Of a DNA stretch of 64,000 nucleotides, positions 1 to 7,505 are shown piece after piece. Source of the stretch: JBCCDY01 sp039030555. GTDB lineage: Bacteria > Bacteroidota > Bacteroidia > Cytophagales > Cyclobacteriaceae. Below the pieces are notes generated by a model that was not told the origin of the DNA, did no database searches, and was given only the letters and a program-made list of their open reading frames with translations. The position numbers and the translations under genes are program-made. The stretch spans positions 186,001-250,000 of the forward strand of contig JBCCDY010000005.1 in the NCBI GenBank assembly GCA_039030555.1. The letters run 5' to 3'. The number at the start of each line of letters is the position of its first letter. The first letter of the stretch is position 1.

Positions 1-38
1 CTAAAATTCCTGTTTAAATGGAAAACAAATAACTGAAT

Positions 39-527
39 TTACCAGCCCCAGGTTCCCGGCGCACCTTTAAATGGCCCAACAATGTTACTAGTGATCCACC
101 CTCCATAAAAACTACCCTCCTGTGCATTTACTTTTTCGTTGTTGACATAACATTCATTTACAGTGTGGGCATAGATAGCAATCTTGTTTTCAAGAAGCTC
201 GTAACCTTTGCTCACTTTTGGGTAGAACCAAGCTGCATTTTGGCTTCTCGTTTTCCTTCCAACTAAATCAAAGTAGTGTGCCTGACCTTTATATTCACAA
301 AATGTAAGATGTTTGTTTGGCTCCAAAAAACCGTCTTTAAAAGATTCCTTCGGAAGATAGTACGTAGGGGGGTGACTTGTTTCCAATAAACGGACAGCTT
401 CATTCGTATCGCAAATGACCTGGCCTTCAAAAACAATTCGAATGTGACCTTTAAAAGGTTCGACTTTGGGAGGTCGGGGATAATCCCAAACGGATTCCTG
501 TCCCGGACCAGGTTTGATCTTCTTCAT
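39..527 (-). CDS. DUF427 family protein
   Basis: A 162-residue cytoplasmic protein with the features of the DUF427 family: an N-terminal strand with VFEGQVICDTNEAVRLLETS, a central TYYLPKE segment (about residues 54-60), then HYFDLVG (84-90) and an AAWFYP motif (98-103). These are the usual signature stretches of the domain, which forms a small beta-fold with no experimentally established enzyme activity that I can name. It has no signal peptide or membrane segment. The gene points away from the toxin-antitoxin pair to its right and shares a 57-bp divergent promoter region with it. The family call is secure; the function is unknown. Confidence 0.85.
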   Translation of the reverse strand: MKKIKPGPGQESVWDYPRPPKVEPFKGHIRIVFEGQVICDTNEAVRLLETSHPPTYYLPKESFKDGFLEPNKHLTFCEYKGQAHYFDLVGRKTRSQNAAWFYPKVSKGYELLENKIAIYAHTVNECYVNNEKVNAQEGSFYGGWITSNIVGPFKGAPGTWGW

Positions 528-584
528 ATTTCAGTTACTCTTTGGTTTCTATAAACCTGAAATAGGTGAATGGGTTTTTAAATT

Positions 585-896
585 ATGATTACCTCATTGC
601 ACAAAGAACTAAAAGGACAGTACATTGAATTAGCGAAGCAGTTGGAAGAACACTATCCGAATCTTGATTTTAGAAACCACTGCTATTGGCGTATCGCCCT
701 GGATAATATTATTAGACAAAAATGGGATTTAGTGATTGGAAAGCCAGCTATCCATCATCTCACCGAAAAGCAACTGACTGAAGTGAACGGTTTGTTACTG
801 AATTATTTGAGCGACAAGAGTTTACTTTTAGAGCACAATAGAAATTCACTGAAATTCAGAGGTAAACGCTCTGGAGAAATGGACAACGCTTTATGA
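585..896 (+). CDS. small protein partnered with PIN-like toxin, possible antitoxin
   Basis: A 103-residue acidic/basic mixed protein with no signal peptide. I do not recognise a named family. The core around residues 31-46 (NHCYWRIALDN then W) and the segment near 83-92 (LLEHNRNSLKFR) look like conserved blocks, and similar small proteins in Bacteroidota have sometimes been labelled acetyltransferase, but no acetyl-CoA binding motif is visible here. Its stop overlaps the start of the next gene in an ATGA arrangement, so the two are co-translated. The partner is a DUF5615 PIN-like protein, a toxin family normally paired with a small upstream antitoxin, often DUF433. This protein does not look like DUF433. 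The antitoxin role is inferred from position only. Confidence 0.55.
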   Translation: MITSLHKELKGQYIELAKQLEEHYPNLDFRNHCYWRIALDNIIRQKWDLVIGKPAIHHLTEKQLTEVNGLLLNYLSDKSLLLEHNRNSLKFRGKRSGEMDNAL

Positions 897-1252
897 AATT
901 CATTATTGATGAAAACATAAGTCCTGCCGTGGCGAAGCTATTCAGGAATCGAGGTTTGAAAGCCTACCACATTAACGAGATGAAATCCCGAAATGATCAA
1001 CAGGTTCTGGATGATCAAATCCGTCATTTGGCACTCTTCAAAGATTATATAGTCGTCACCCGCGATCATGATTTTGTTCGTTCTTTCAGAAGCCGAAAGG
1101 TTCCAGAAAAAGTGATATTCATTCACAAACTGGAAAATAGGAATGAGCTTTTAGAAAGATTAAGTAACTGTTTAAAAGAAGTTGTAAAACATATTGATAA
1201 TCATGATTTTATAGAGATAAACAGCACTCAAGTTAGAATGCCGTTTGATTAG
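893..1252 (+). CDS. DUF5615 PIN-like toxin
   Basis: A 119-residue protein of the DUF5615 (Mut7-C/PIN-like) group. The N-terminal motif FIIDENISPAVAKLF carries the first acidic residues (D6, E7), and the VVTRDHDF motif near residues 54-61 carries the second acidic cluster. These are the positions where PIN-fold nucleases bind metal. The usual length is 110-120 residues, so it appears complete. The start lies inside the stop region of the upstream gene (ATGA), which indicates translational coupling as in type II toxin-antitoxin modules. A strong intrinsic terminator follows the stop. RNase activity is inferred from the fold and not shown by the sequence alone. Confidence 0.75.
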   Translation: MKFIIDENISPAVAKLFRNRGLKAYHINEMKSRNDQQVLDDQIRHLALFKDYIVVTRDHDFVRSFRSRKVPEKVIFIHKLENRNELLERLSNCLKEVVKHIDNHDFIEINSTQVRMPFD

Positions 1253-1265
1253 TGAGTGCTTACCT

Positions 1266-1301
1266 AGACATCCGATTTTTTGAAAAAATCAGATGTCTTT
1301 T
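1266..1301 (+). terminator. intrinsic terminator after the toxin-antitoxin pair
   Basis: A long inverted repeat: AGACATC at 1266-1272 pairs with GATGTCT at 1292-1298, and GATTTTTT at 1274-1281 pairs with AAAAAATC at 1283-1290, with one C/A mismatch between the two arms. A T run follows on the plus strand at 1298-1301. It lies between convergent genes. The U tract is only on the plus-strand side, so it mainly serves the upstream pair. Confidence 0.75.
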
Positions 1302-1345
1302 CACTTTAGGTTGGCGAAGCTCGCTTAAGGACATCGAGTTCAGAT

Positions 1346-1780
1346 TCAATAACTGACCTTTTGCCTCATTTTTTTCTTCTCCGCATGTTGCTTCTTATCT
1401 TTCAAACGTTCCTGCTTGGCAGCCTTACTAGGCTGGGTCTTTTTCCTGGGTTTCTTTTTTGTAAAAGCCTTCGCCAGCAAGCGATCTAATTTCTTAAAAG
1501 CCAGTTCCTTATTTTTCAGTTGAGACCGTTTGCTATCACATGAGACGATTAGCGCTCCTTCCTTAGTTAGTTTGGAATCAAACTTTACCTTTAAAATCTC
1601 CTTCTGAAAGTCGCTAAGAATTTCCGATTTATCGACATTAAAGAAAAGCTGGACTTTCGTTTCAACCTTATTTACATTTTGTCCTCCAGGTCCGCCACTT
1701 CTGGAGGTCGTTACCTGAACTTCCGGCTTCAATTGGTTTACGGTAATCCTATCTTTACTATGTTGACTTCCTCTCCTCAT
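1346..1780 (-). CDS. arfB: alternative ribosome-rescue factor ArfB-like peptidyl-tRNA hydrolase
   Basis: This is a class I release-factor-like protein that would hydrolyse peptidyl-tRNA on stalled ribosomes. It has the GGQ catalytic motif in SRSGGPGGQNVNK, the following KVETKVQLFF strand, and a highly basic C-terminal tail (KKKPRKKTQPSKAAKQERLK onward) that in ArfB/YaeJ enters the empty mRNA channel. It lacks a codon-recognition domain, and its length of 144 residues matches the family. I place the start at 1780 and not at the longer possibility at 1825, because the ATG there overlaps the stop of the upstream oxidoreductase gene as ATGA, and family members begin only a short distance before the GGQ block. 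It is therefore probably translationally coupled to that gene. Confidence 0.88.
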   Translation of the reverse strand: MRRGSQHSKDRITVNQLKPEVQVTTSRSGGPGGQNVNKVETKVQLFFNVDKSEILSDFQKEILKVKFDSKLTKEGALIVSCDSKRSQLKNKELAFKKLDRLLAKAFTKKKPRKKTQPSKAAKQERLKDKKQHAEKKKMRQKVSY

Positions 1781-3132
1781 GCTTTCTGATGTTTTAAGAA
1801 ACTTCCAAAGCCTTTCATAACCCACAAATGGACCACGGCCTGGGTATATTTATAAATAACCCATGGTAGTCTGGGCACAAATTCATGAATGGCACAGATG
1901 ATGTACTCATTGTTTAAGACGGAACGAAATTCAAGCCAGCCGTAATCCGTTCGTTTAGCAAGCCTTCCTCCTACGATGAAGAACAATTGCCGATTATCAT
2001 CGCTTCTGTCTTCAATGAATTGTAATTCCAGTAAGTCAACTCCAAATAATTTAAAGTATACTTTGTCATCTTCAAGCTTGGCTTTGATCAAATATTTAAA
2101 AGTCGATGACAACCACTTCGGATAAGAGTCTGCTACCCAGGCCGTACTTTTGTCTGAAGGGTTAGGAAGCCGCTGAACGCTCCGGACTGTATTTTTTTCT
2201 TCAAGGGTTCGTACTCTTCTGGGTAGTTCCGGGGCTTCATGCTCGAGGGCTTTTTGAATGCTTTTTTCCACAGGCAAATGGTCTATTTCGAAATCATACG
2301 TTTTGTCTTTAACCGTCATGTCGTGCTTGAGGCTCTCAATGAGGGGCGAAACGAAAGTGATACTCGAATTAGAAAACAGACTTACCCATAGCTTGGAGAA
2401 CCCAAGTGTGAAAAACGGAATAGAAAAGATCCATCGTTTTTTATTCATGGCTTCCGATGTCATTTTCAGGATATCCATATAACTCACCACTTCTTCACTA
2501 CCAATCTCAATGGCTTTATGATAGGTATCTTCATTACCAAGGCTAACATCTATTGCGCTTAGCATATCATCTATATCAATAGGCTGTGATGGAGACTGAC
2601 ACCATTGAGGGCATGCCATTACCGGAAGTCGCTCTGTGAGGTTCTTTACAATATCAAAGGATGAGCCGTCCGGCCCTATGATAATTCCTGCCCTTAATGC
2701 AGTAAGCGGTGTTTTTTTGGAACCTAAGGTTAACTCTGTTTCGTAACGGCTTGAAAGGTGTTTAGAGAACTGGTTTTCGTCCTTTGGAAGAATTCCACCC
2801 ACGAAAATAATCTGCTTAAGGTGTGCTTCTTCTGCTGAGCGTGCAAAATTATCAGCTAGTAGTAGATCTGTATTCTCAAATGAGCTTTGGTTCAACCTTG
2901 TGGATGGCGACATGGAGTGAACTAGGTATAAGGCGTAGTCGGCACCATTAAGGGCTGCTTTAGTACTCGATAATGAATATAAGTCAACTACTCTCCATTC
3001 TACATTAGACCATTTATTATCGGTAACCTCACTTCTGCTCAAAGCAATTATATTGTACCGGTCATGGTATTTTTCAATGAACCAGCGACCGATAAAACCG
3101 CTTGCACCTGCTATGGCTAATGTTCGCTTCAT
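1777..3132 (-). CDS. NAD(P)-binding SDR-like protein with DUF2867 domain
   Basis: A 451-residue two-domain protein. Residues 1-240 form an atypical short-chain dehydrogenase/NAD(P)H-binding Rossmann domain: AIAGASGFIGRW (6-17) is the GxxGxxG nucleotide-binding motif, and VGGILP (111-116) and LRAGIIIGPDGSSF (146-159) are the later conserved strands. The C-terminal half, from about residue 300 (LPRRVRTLEEKNTVRSVQRL onward), matches the DUF2867 domain with DYGWLEFR and AIHEFVPRLPW near the end. Such fusions are common in Bacteroidota and are annotated only generally; the substrate is unknown. The last bases overlap the start of the rescue factor gene. There is no signal peptide. Confidence 0.82.
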   Translation of the reverse strand: MKRTLAIAGASGFIGRWFIEKYHDRYNIIALSRSEVTDNKWSNVEWRVVDLYSLSSTKAALNGADYALYLVHSMSPSTRLNQSSFENTDLLLADNFARSAEEAHLKQIIFVGGILPKDENQFSKHLSSRYETELTLGSKKTPLTALRAGIIIGPDGSSFDIVKNLTERLPVMACPQWCQSPSQPIDIDDMLSAIDVSLGNEDTYHKAIEIGSEEVVSYMDILKMTSEAMNKKRWIFSIPFFTLGFSKLWVSLFSNSSITFVSPLIESLKHDMTVKDKTYDFEIDHLPVEKSIQKALEHEAPELPRRVRTLEEKNTVRSVQRLPNPSDKSTAWVADSYPKWLSSTFKYLIKAKLEDDKVYFKLFGVDLLELQFIEDRSDDNRQLFFIVGGRLAKRTDYGWLEFRSVLNNEYIICAIHEFVPRLPWVIYKYTQAVVHLWVMKGFGSFLKHQKA

Positions 3133-3260
3133 GTCCCGAAAACTGATGAACTTACTACATGTTTATAATTATGGTATATAATAGAACCCATGCTTTAAAT
3201 TCTTTCGAAGAAAAGAAAACCCAATCTGTTGTTTTCGGTTTAATTCTAAAATAATAGCGG

Positions 3261-3581
3261 ATGAAACAGAAGTATAAAATATCGCTCTACTTAATTGCCG
3301 CATTGCTTTTCTTACTATTTCTCACTAACCCTCCTGAAACACAGTTTTTGTATCAGGTTTCCCGGGATTATGGTCAGATCCATACGGGAACGAACATAAC
3401 AACGGATGCCTTACTCCAAATTGGAGAAAGCAAGCGCACTTCTTATGGCGTATTCAGTCTTTACACCTATCACTTTGGAAATATCGGTGTTTCCTATTTT
3501 GGTATTGCAAACCGGGTTTTCTTTATCCGATCAAACCAAATAGAAACTCTATCACCGAATAAAAAAGAACAAAAAGCCTGA
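3261..3581 (+). CDS. small membrane-anchored protein, DUF4359-like
   Basis: A 106-residue protein with one N-terminal hydrophobic segment (ISLYLIAALLFLLFLTNPP, residues 7-25) and a periplasmic or extracytoplasmic remainder. The TNPPE motif right after the membrane segment and the later YGVFSLYTYHFGNIGVSYFGIANRVFF block resemble the DUF4359 family of small single-pass proteins, but this match is from memory of the pattern and is only moderate. The function is unknown. The next gene starts 5 bp after the stop, so they probably share a transcript. The start ATG is the first in frame, 128 bp from the divergent gene. Confidence 0.55.
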   Translation: MKQKYKISLYLIAALLFLLFLTNPPETQFLYQVSRDYGQIHTGTNITTDALLQIGESKRTSYGVFSLYTYHFGNIGVSYFGIANRVFFIRSNQIETLSPNKKEQKA

Positions 3582-3586
3582 TTTTT

Positions 3587-3958
3587 ATGGATAGAAATGT
3601 TTTTGGAGAACTATTAGTTTCATGTGGGACGGATCCCGTAACTGGTTTTTATCGTGATGGATGTTGCAATACTGGTCCTGATGATCTCGGAACGCATACG
3701 GTTTGTGCAGTTATGACGGATGATTTTCTTCGGTTTACCAGATCAAAAGGAAACGATCTCAGTTCAGCTATTCCTGATTACGGATTTCCGGGCCTTAAGC
3801 CAGGAGATCGATGGTGTTTATGTGTAAAAAGATGGTTAGAAGCTCACCATGAAGGGGTAGCTCCAGATGTAATCCTTGAAGGAACGAATGAAAAAACATT
3901 GGAGTACGTTTCGTTGGAAGAGCTTTTACCTTATGCTTACAAAAGCTCGAAGGCTTAG
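3587..3958 (+). CDS. DUF2237 family protein
   Basis: A 123-residue cytoplasmic protein whose whole length matches DUF2237: NVFGELLVSCGTDPVTGFYRDGCC (4-27), THTVCAVMTDDFL (36-48), KGNDLSS followed by PDYGFPGLKPGDRWCLC, then AHHEGVAPDVILEGTN. The conserved cysteines (C13, C26, C27, C40, C77, C79) and the histidine pair (H87, H88) suggest a metal or ligand site, but no reaction is established for the family. It follows the small membrane protein by 5 bp and ends 46 bp before the sugar dehydrogenase gene, so it may be the middle gene of a three-gene unit. Confidence 0.85.
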   Translation: MDRNVFGELLVSCGTDPVTGFYRDGCCNTGPDDLGTHTVCAVMTDDFLRFTRSKGNDLSSAIPDYGFPGLKPGDRWCLCVKRWLEAHHEGVAPDVILEGTNEKTLEYVSLEELLPYAYKSSKA

Positions 3959-4004
3959 AACACTTCTAGAAATAAGAAACATTGAATATTTCAGTTATAA
4001 ATAT

Positions 4005-5186
4005 ATGGTTTTGAGATACTTTGCTTCTGTATGTTTGATCGTATTTATCACCGCAATAAGCTCCTGCTCAGAAGATTCAGAGGAAACGAATCCACCACCA
4101 ACTGACGGTACTCAAGTCGATAGTATAATCGTTGATCGTGTATTTGAAAACTTGGTATTCGGTCAGCCTGTGTTAATAACAAATGCTGGGGATGCTAGCA
4201 ACAGGTTGTTTGTTGTGGAAAGGGGTGGAAGAATTTTGTCATTTGATAATACGGAGGGTGTAACTCAAACAGTTACTTTTCTTAATATATCAGATGCGGT
4301 AAGAACAAATGGCCTGGAGGAAGGACTTTTGGGTCTTGCTTTCGATCCCGATTTTGGTGAGAACGGAGAATTTTTTGTCTACTATACCTCTAATCCTGAT
4401 GGTAGATCGGTCGTTTCCCGATTCCAAACTCAAGGAGAAACTGGAAATCCGAATAGTGAAGAGATAATTTTGGAGGTAGAACAGCCTTTCTCAAACCACA
4501 ATGCTGGTATGATTGAGTTTGGTGCAGATGGGTTTTTATACATTGCTTTAGGGGATGGTGGTGGTGCCGGAGACCCTATTGAAACAGGGCAGGACAATAC
4601 TGATTTGCTGGGTTCAATCTTGAGAATTGATGTAGACAATACTTCTGATAACCTTCCCTACGGAATACCGACAGATAATCCTTTTGTAGAGAATAATAAC
4701 GGTTTAAGGGAAGAAATATATGCTTATGGTTTGAGAAATCCGTTCCGTTTCAGTTTTGATAGGGAAACGAGCATGTTATGGCTGGGAGATGTTGGTCAGG
4801 ATGAAATAGAAGAAATCAATATCATTATAAATGGTGGAAATTATGGCTGGAACATCACAGAAGGCTCTCAATGTTTTAATGCCTCCACATGCGATACAAA
4901 TGACCTTATCCCTCCTATTACCGAATATCCACATCCTATTGGCTTTTCAGTAACAGGGGGCTACGTATATCGAGGTTCTCGATTCGACGATTTAATAGGT
5001 CAGTACATTTATGCTGATTTTGTGACAGGAATAGTTTTTCGTTTAGATGCTGAAGATAGCAATCCTGAACCTCAGGAATTTACCACGGTCGATATCGGCA
5101 TCTCATCTTTTGGAGAAGACGAGCAAGGAGAACTCTATATGACTGACTTTAATGGAGGAGGGATTTATACTTTCGTATTAAGGTGA
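4005..5186 (+). CDS. secreted PQQ-dependent sugar dehydrogenase (glucose/sorbosone dehydrogenase family)
   Basis: A 393-residue lipoprotein-like beta-propeller of the soluble glucose/sorbosone dehydrogenase family, expected to oxidise aldoses with PQQ at the cell surface or in the periplasm. Signature stretches are EEGLLGLAFDPDF, SNHNAGMIEFGADGFLYIALGDGGGAGDP (about residues 162-190, with the catalytic-type histidine in NHN), YAYGLRNPFRFSFD, LWLGDVGQDEIEEIN and GGNYGWN. The open frame extends upstream to 3876, inside the DUF2237 gene. I choose the ATG at 4005 because it begins a signal sequence (MVLRYFASVCLIVFITAISSC) with a lipidation-type cysteine at residue 21. A DPETN-like acidic and proline-rich linker follows. 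PQQ use is a family property and is not proven here. Confidence 0.85.
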   Translation: MVLRYFASVCLIVFITAISSCSEDSEETNPPPTDGTQVDSIIVDRVFENLVFGQPVLITNAGDASNRLFVVERGGRILSFDNTEGVTQTVTFLNISDAVRTNGLEEGLLGLAFDPDFGENGEFFVYYTSNPDGRSVVSRFQTQGETGNPNSEEIILEVEQPFSNHNAGMIEFGADGFLYIALGDGGGAGDPIETGQDNTDLLGSILRIDVDNTSDNLPYGIPTDNPFVENNNGLREEIYAYGLRNPFRFSFDRETSMLWLGDVGQDEIEEINIIINGGNYGWNITEGSQCFNASTCDTNDLIPPITEYPHPIGFSVTGGYVYRGSRFDDLIGQYIYADFVTGIVFRLDAEDSNPEPQEFTTVDIGISSFGEDEQGELYMTDFNGGGIYTFVLR

Positions 5187-5263
5187 AAAGAACTCTTGCT
5201 ATTCTTCTTGTACACTTTACTATAACGGTATGTTCAGAAAACAAGCTTTATAATGAGACATAG
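5183..5263 (+). pseudogene. possible lipoprotein-gene stub after the sugar dehydrogenase
   Basis: A GTG codon overlapping the dehydrogenase stop (GTGA) opens a 26-codon frame beginning MKRTLAILLVHFTITVCSEN. It reads like the signal peptide of a lipoprotein and then stops at once at 5261-5263. It could be the remnant of a truncated co-operonic gene or mere chance. The residue before the cysteine is valine, which is poor for a lipobox. Confidence 0.2.
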
Positions 5264-5319
5264 ATTTAATGGTTTTACAATAAAGAAGCTAAGTAGTCAA
5301 AGCCTAGAATTAGAACTCA

Positions 5320-6657
5320 TCATTTATCTGATAAAGGAAATTCCACCACAAAAGTGGAACCCTTACTGGCCTCATCTTCATACCAGACTTTTCCGTCAAT
5401 TAATTCAACATACCTCTTAACCAAAGAAAGCCCTAAACCTGTTGAACTCTCACCTCCTGTTGGCCTTGTACTGAGCTTAGAAAATTTCTGAAATAGCTTT
5501 CCTTGTTCTTCAGGATGAATCCCTGGCCCCTCATCCATTATCCTGACATGAACATTCTCCTCTTTTATTGAAATAAGAACTTTGATCACAGTCTCTTTAG
5601 GAGAAAACTTGATGGCATTGGAAAGTAAGTTTTCGAAAATTTGAAGTAAATACGTTTTATCGGCATGTATAATAACGGGATCAGGCTCTTGATCTAAATT
5701 TATTTCAATAGATTTTTTCTGAGCTGCCTCTCGCATATGTTCTACAGATTCACTGACATACTTATTGATATCTAATTCTTCGATATTTACCCGAACATCG
5801 TCTTGATCTGACTCATCCATTTCCAAAACACGTTGAACAAGGTTTTGCGCATTGGAAACAGCTTGTTTGATCATGCTGAGATAGGTGTTTTTCTGATCTG
5901 CATCATTCTCATTTTCAATAAGAAATGTAAGTCCTTGAATATTCGCGAGGGGGTTTCTTAAATCATGTGCTAAAATTCGAATGATGTAGTCTTTATCTTC
6001 AATTAATGTTTTAAGTTCTTCAGACTGCTCAGAAATAGTAGATTTCTGTTCTTCTAGTAACGCATTTTTGATTTGGACCTCTTTGAGTGCCTTAGTTTGT
6101 GTGTACTCAAAAACAAATGATATAAACAATATGATTAATAGTAAGCCAGGTACAATGGTAATAAACCAAAGTGTTTTTTGATCTGTATTATATTCAAGCG
6201 GAAATTGGTAGCCGTAGTATTCCATTAACCCAAAAGCCACCATAACGCCAAAAGAAATACCTCCCCAAACAGAAGCTGAAAGCCTATTGACCACCAATAA
6301 GGCCAAAATGGGTATAGAAATGATCCATGGATAAATCGCGGACCAAAGCCCTCCTGAATAGTACGTTAGGATGATAACGGCAAAGGCACCCACAAATACA
6401 TATAAATTACCAATCCAGACAATTGGGAGCTTAGTTTTACTGAGAAATGGAAGTATAAGAAACCCAAGCACATTGAATACCATGAGATAAACACCTTTCT
6501 CAAACTCAAAAATGACACTCAACCATACATAGCTATTAGAAAATAGACTCGTTAAAAAACTAGCTTTTACAAAAAGTCGCGCATGCCTGAATTGATCAGC
6601 ATCATTATAATGGATCGGATTAATGAAAAAATTAATTAGGGCTGATATGCTCATCAA
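5320..6657 (-). CDS. membrane-bound sensor histidine kinase
   Basis: A 445-residue sensor kinase. The first 210 residues hold about six hydrophobic segments, with no periplasmic sensor loop of any size, so the signal is probably sensed in or near the membrane. A short coiled coil (KEVQIKNALLEEQKSTISEQ, about 190-222) leads into the dimerisation domain with the H-box AHDLRNPLANIQG (phospho-accepting histidine near residue 232). The ATPase domain has the N-box NLLSNAIKFS (near 345), the G1 box DEGPGI, the F box FQKFSKLS and the G2 box GLGLSLVKRYVE. It looks complete and active. No response regulator is adjacent, so its partner is elsewhere. It lies 79 bp downstream of a membrane protein gene in the same direction. 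Confidence 0.9.
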   Translation of the reverse strand: MMSISALINFFINPIHYNDADQFRHARLFVKASFLTSLFSNSYVWLSVIFEFEKGVYLMVFNVLGFLILPFLSKTKLPIVWIGNLYVFVGAFAVIILTYYSGGLWSAIYPWIISIPILALLVVNRLSASVWGGISFGVMVAFGLMEYYGYQFPLEYNTDQKTLWFITIVPGLLLIILFISFVFEYTQTKALKEVQIKNALLEEQKSTISEQSEELKTLIEDKDYIIRILAHDLRNPLANIQGLTFLIENENDADQKNTYLSMIKQAVSNAQNLVQRVLEMDESDQDDVRVNIEELDINKYVSESVEHMREAAQKKSIEINLDQEPDPVIIHADKTYLLQIFENLLSNAIKFSPKETVIKVLISIKEENVHVRIMDEGPGIHPEEQGKLFQKFSKLSTRPTGGESSTGLGLSLVKRYVELIDGKVWYEDEASKGSTFVVEFPLSDK

Positions 6658-6736
6658 TTGTCAGACTAGAAATGTAAAGATAGCTCAATATCACTCATAA
6701 ACAGATAGTTAAATATTAAAGGTCTTTAAACAAGTA

Positions 6737-7411
6737 TTAATGAGCTATGTAGAAGGAGATTAATGCACTGATGTAGATCCATATTCCGCCCAAAATTCCC
6801 AAGGCAACTGTCTTTCCAATTTTATGATGTTCTGAATAACTAATAAGTACGGGAAGTGAAAAAGAGATCAACGCTTCACATACGATGATATACACAGGAG
6901 CATTAAAGATCATACTGGTATTGTTGTGGTACCACCACCATCCTGCATCTTTGGCTAAATGTTCGTATAAGGGAATATACATTCCACCTGCGATTCCTAA
7001 AAAGATGGTTGCTTTGAATAATCCAAACCTCTTGGTTAACAATACACCTATAAAGCCCAACTGTAGCAAAACATTAGACCAGGCAAAAGGCATATATGCC
7101 GGTGAGCTCCAGATCATCAATTCTTTAGAGGGATAAACCAAACTATCAATTGTATCGACTAGATAATGATCTGTGGCTAGTTCCAGAACTCCTGCAACAG
7201 TTCCAAAGATCAATAAACGAAGAACAAGTGGGTTCTTGGATTGTATGGCATAATACCAGTAAAAAGCATATAGGCCATAAGTTATGATGCTTGCTGTAAT
7301 TGGCCCTGCTTTTAGTACGGAACTGAGTGCCGACCAAGTGACCAGAACACCCGAAGTTATCAAGATGGTTCTGGTTGTTTTAGAGTCCAGCCCTGGAATA
7401 TCGTTTGCCAT
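6737..7411 (-). CDS. multi-pass membrane protein of unknown function
   Basis: A 224-residue protein with about seven hydrophobic segments (for example ILITSGVLVTWSAL, ASIITYGLYAFYWYYAI, VLLQLGFIGVLL, APVYIIVCEALISFSLPVLI, ALGILGGIWIYISALISFYI). Conserved-looking polar residues lie between segments: ELATDHYLVD near 75-85, the AYMPFAWSN stretch near 104-112, YIPLYEHLA near 145-153, and WWWYHNNTSM near 158-167. The acidic/histidine residues and the aromatic WWWYHN patch suggest a small-molecule or lipid site, but I recognise no named family with certainty. It is flanked on the same strand by a kinase and by an MpaB-type oxygenase gene. Confidence 0.65.
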   Translation of the reverse strand: MANDIPGLDSKTTRTILITSGVLVTWSALSSVLKAGPITASIITYGLYAFYWYYAIQSKNPLVLRLLIFGTVAGVLELATDHYLVDTIDSLVYPSKELMIWSSPAYMPFAWSNVLLQLGFIGVLLTKRFGLFKATIFLGIAGGMYIPLYEHLAKDAGWWWYHNNTSMIFNAPVYIIVCEALISFSLPVLISYSEHHKIGKTVALGILGGIWIYISALISFYIAH

Positions 7412-7505
7412 TCGTTTAGATATTGTGATGAGTTAAGTTCTTTATAATTTTGATAATCAATTGTTTATATGGGTTTTATTAGAATTAATTATATCTAAGG
7501 CCTAT

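Noticed and set aside
3876..4004. Upstream extension of the sugar dehydrogenase frame
   Set aside because: It overlaps the DUF2237 gene and would bury the signal peptide; the ATG at 4005 gives a normal exported protein.
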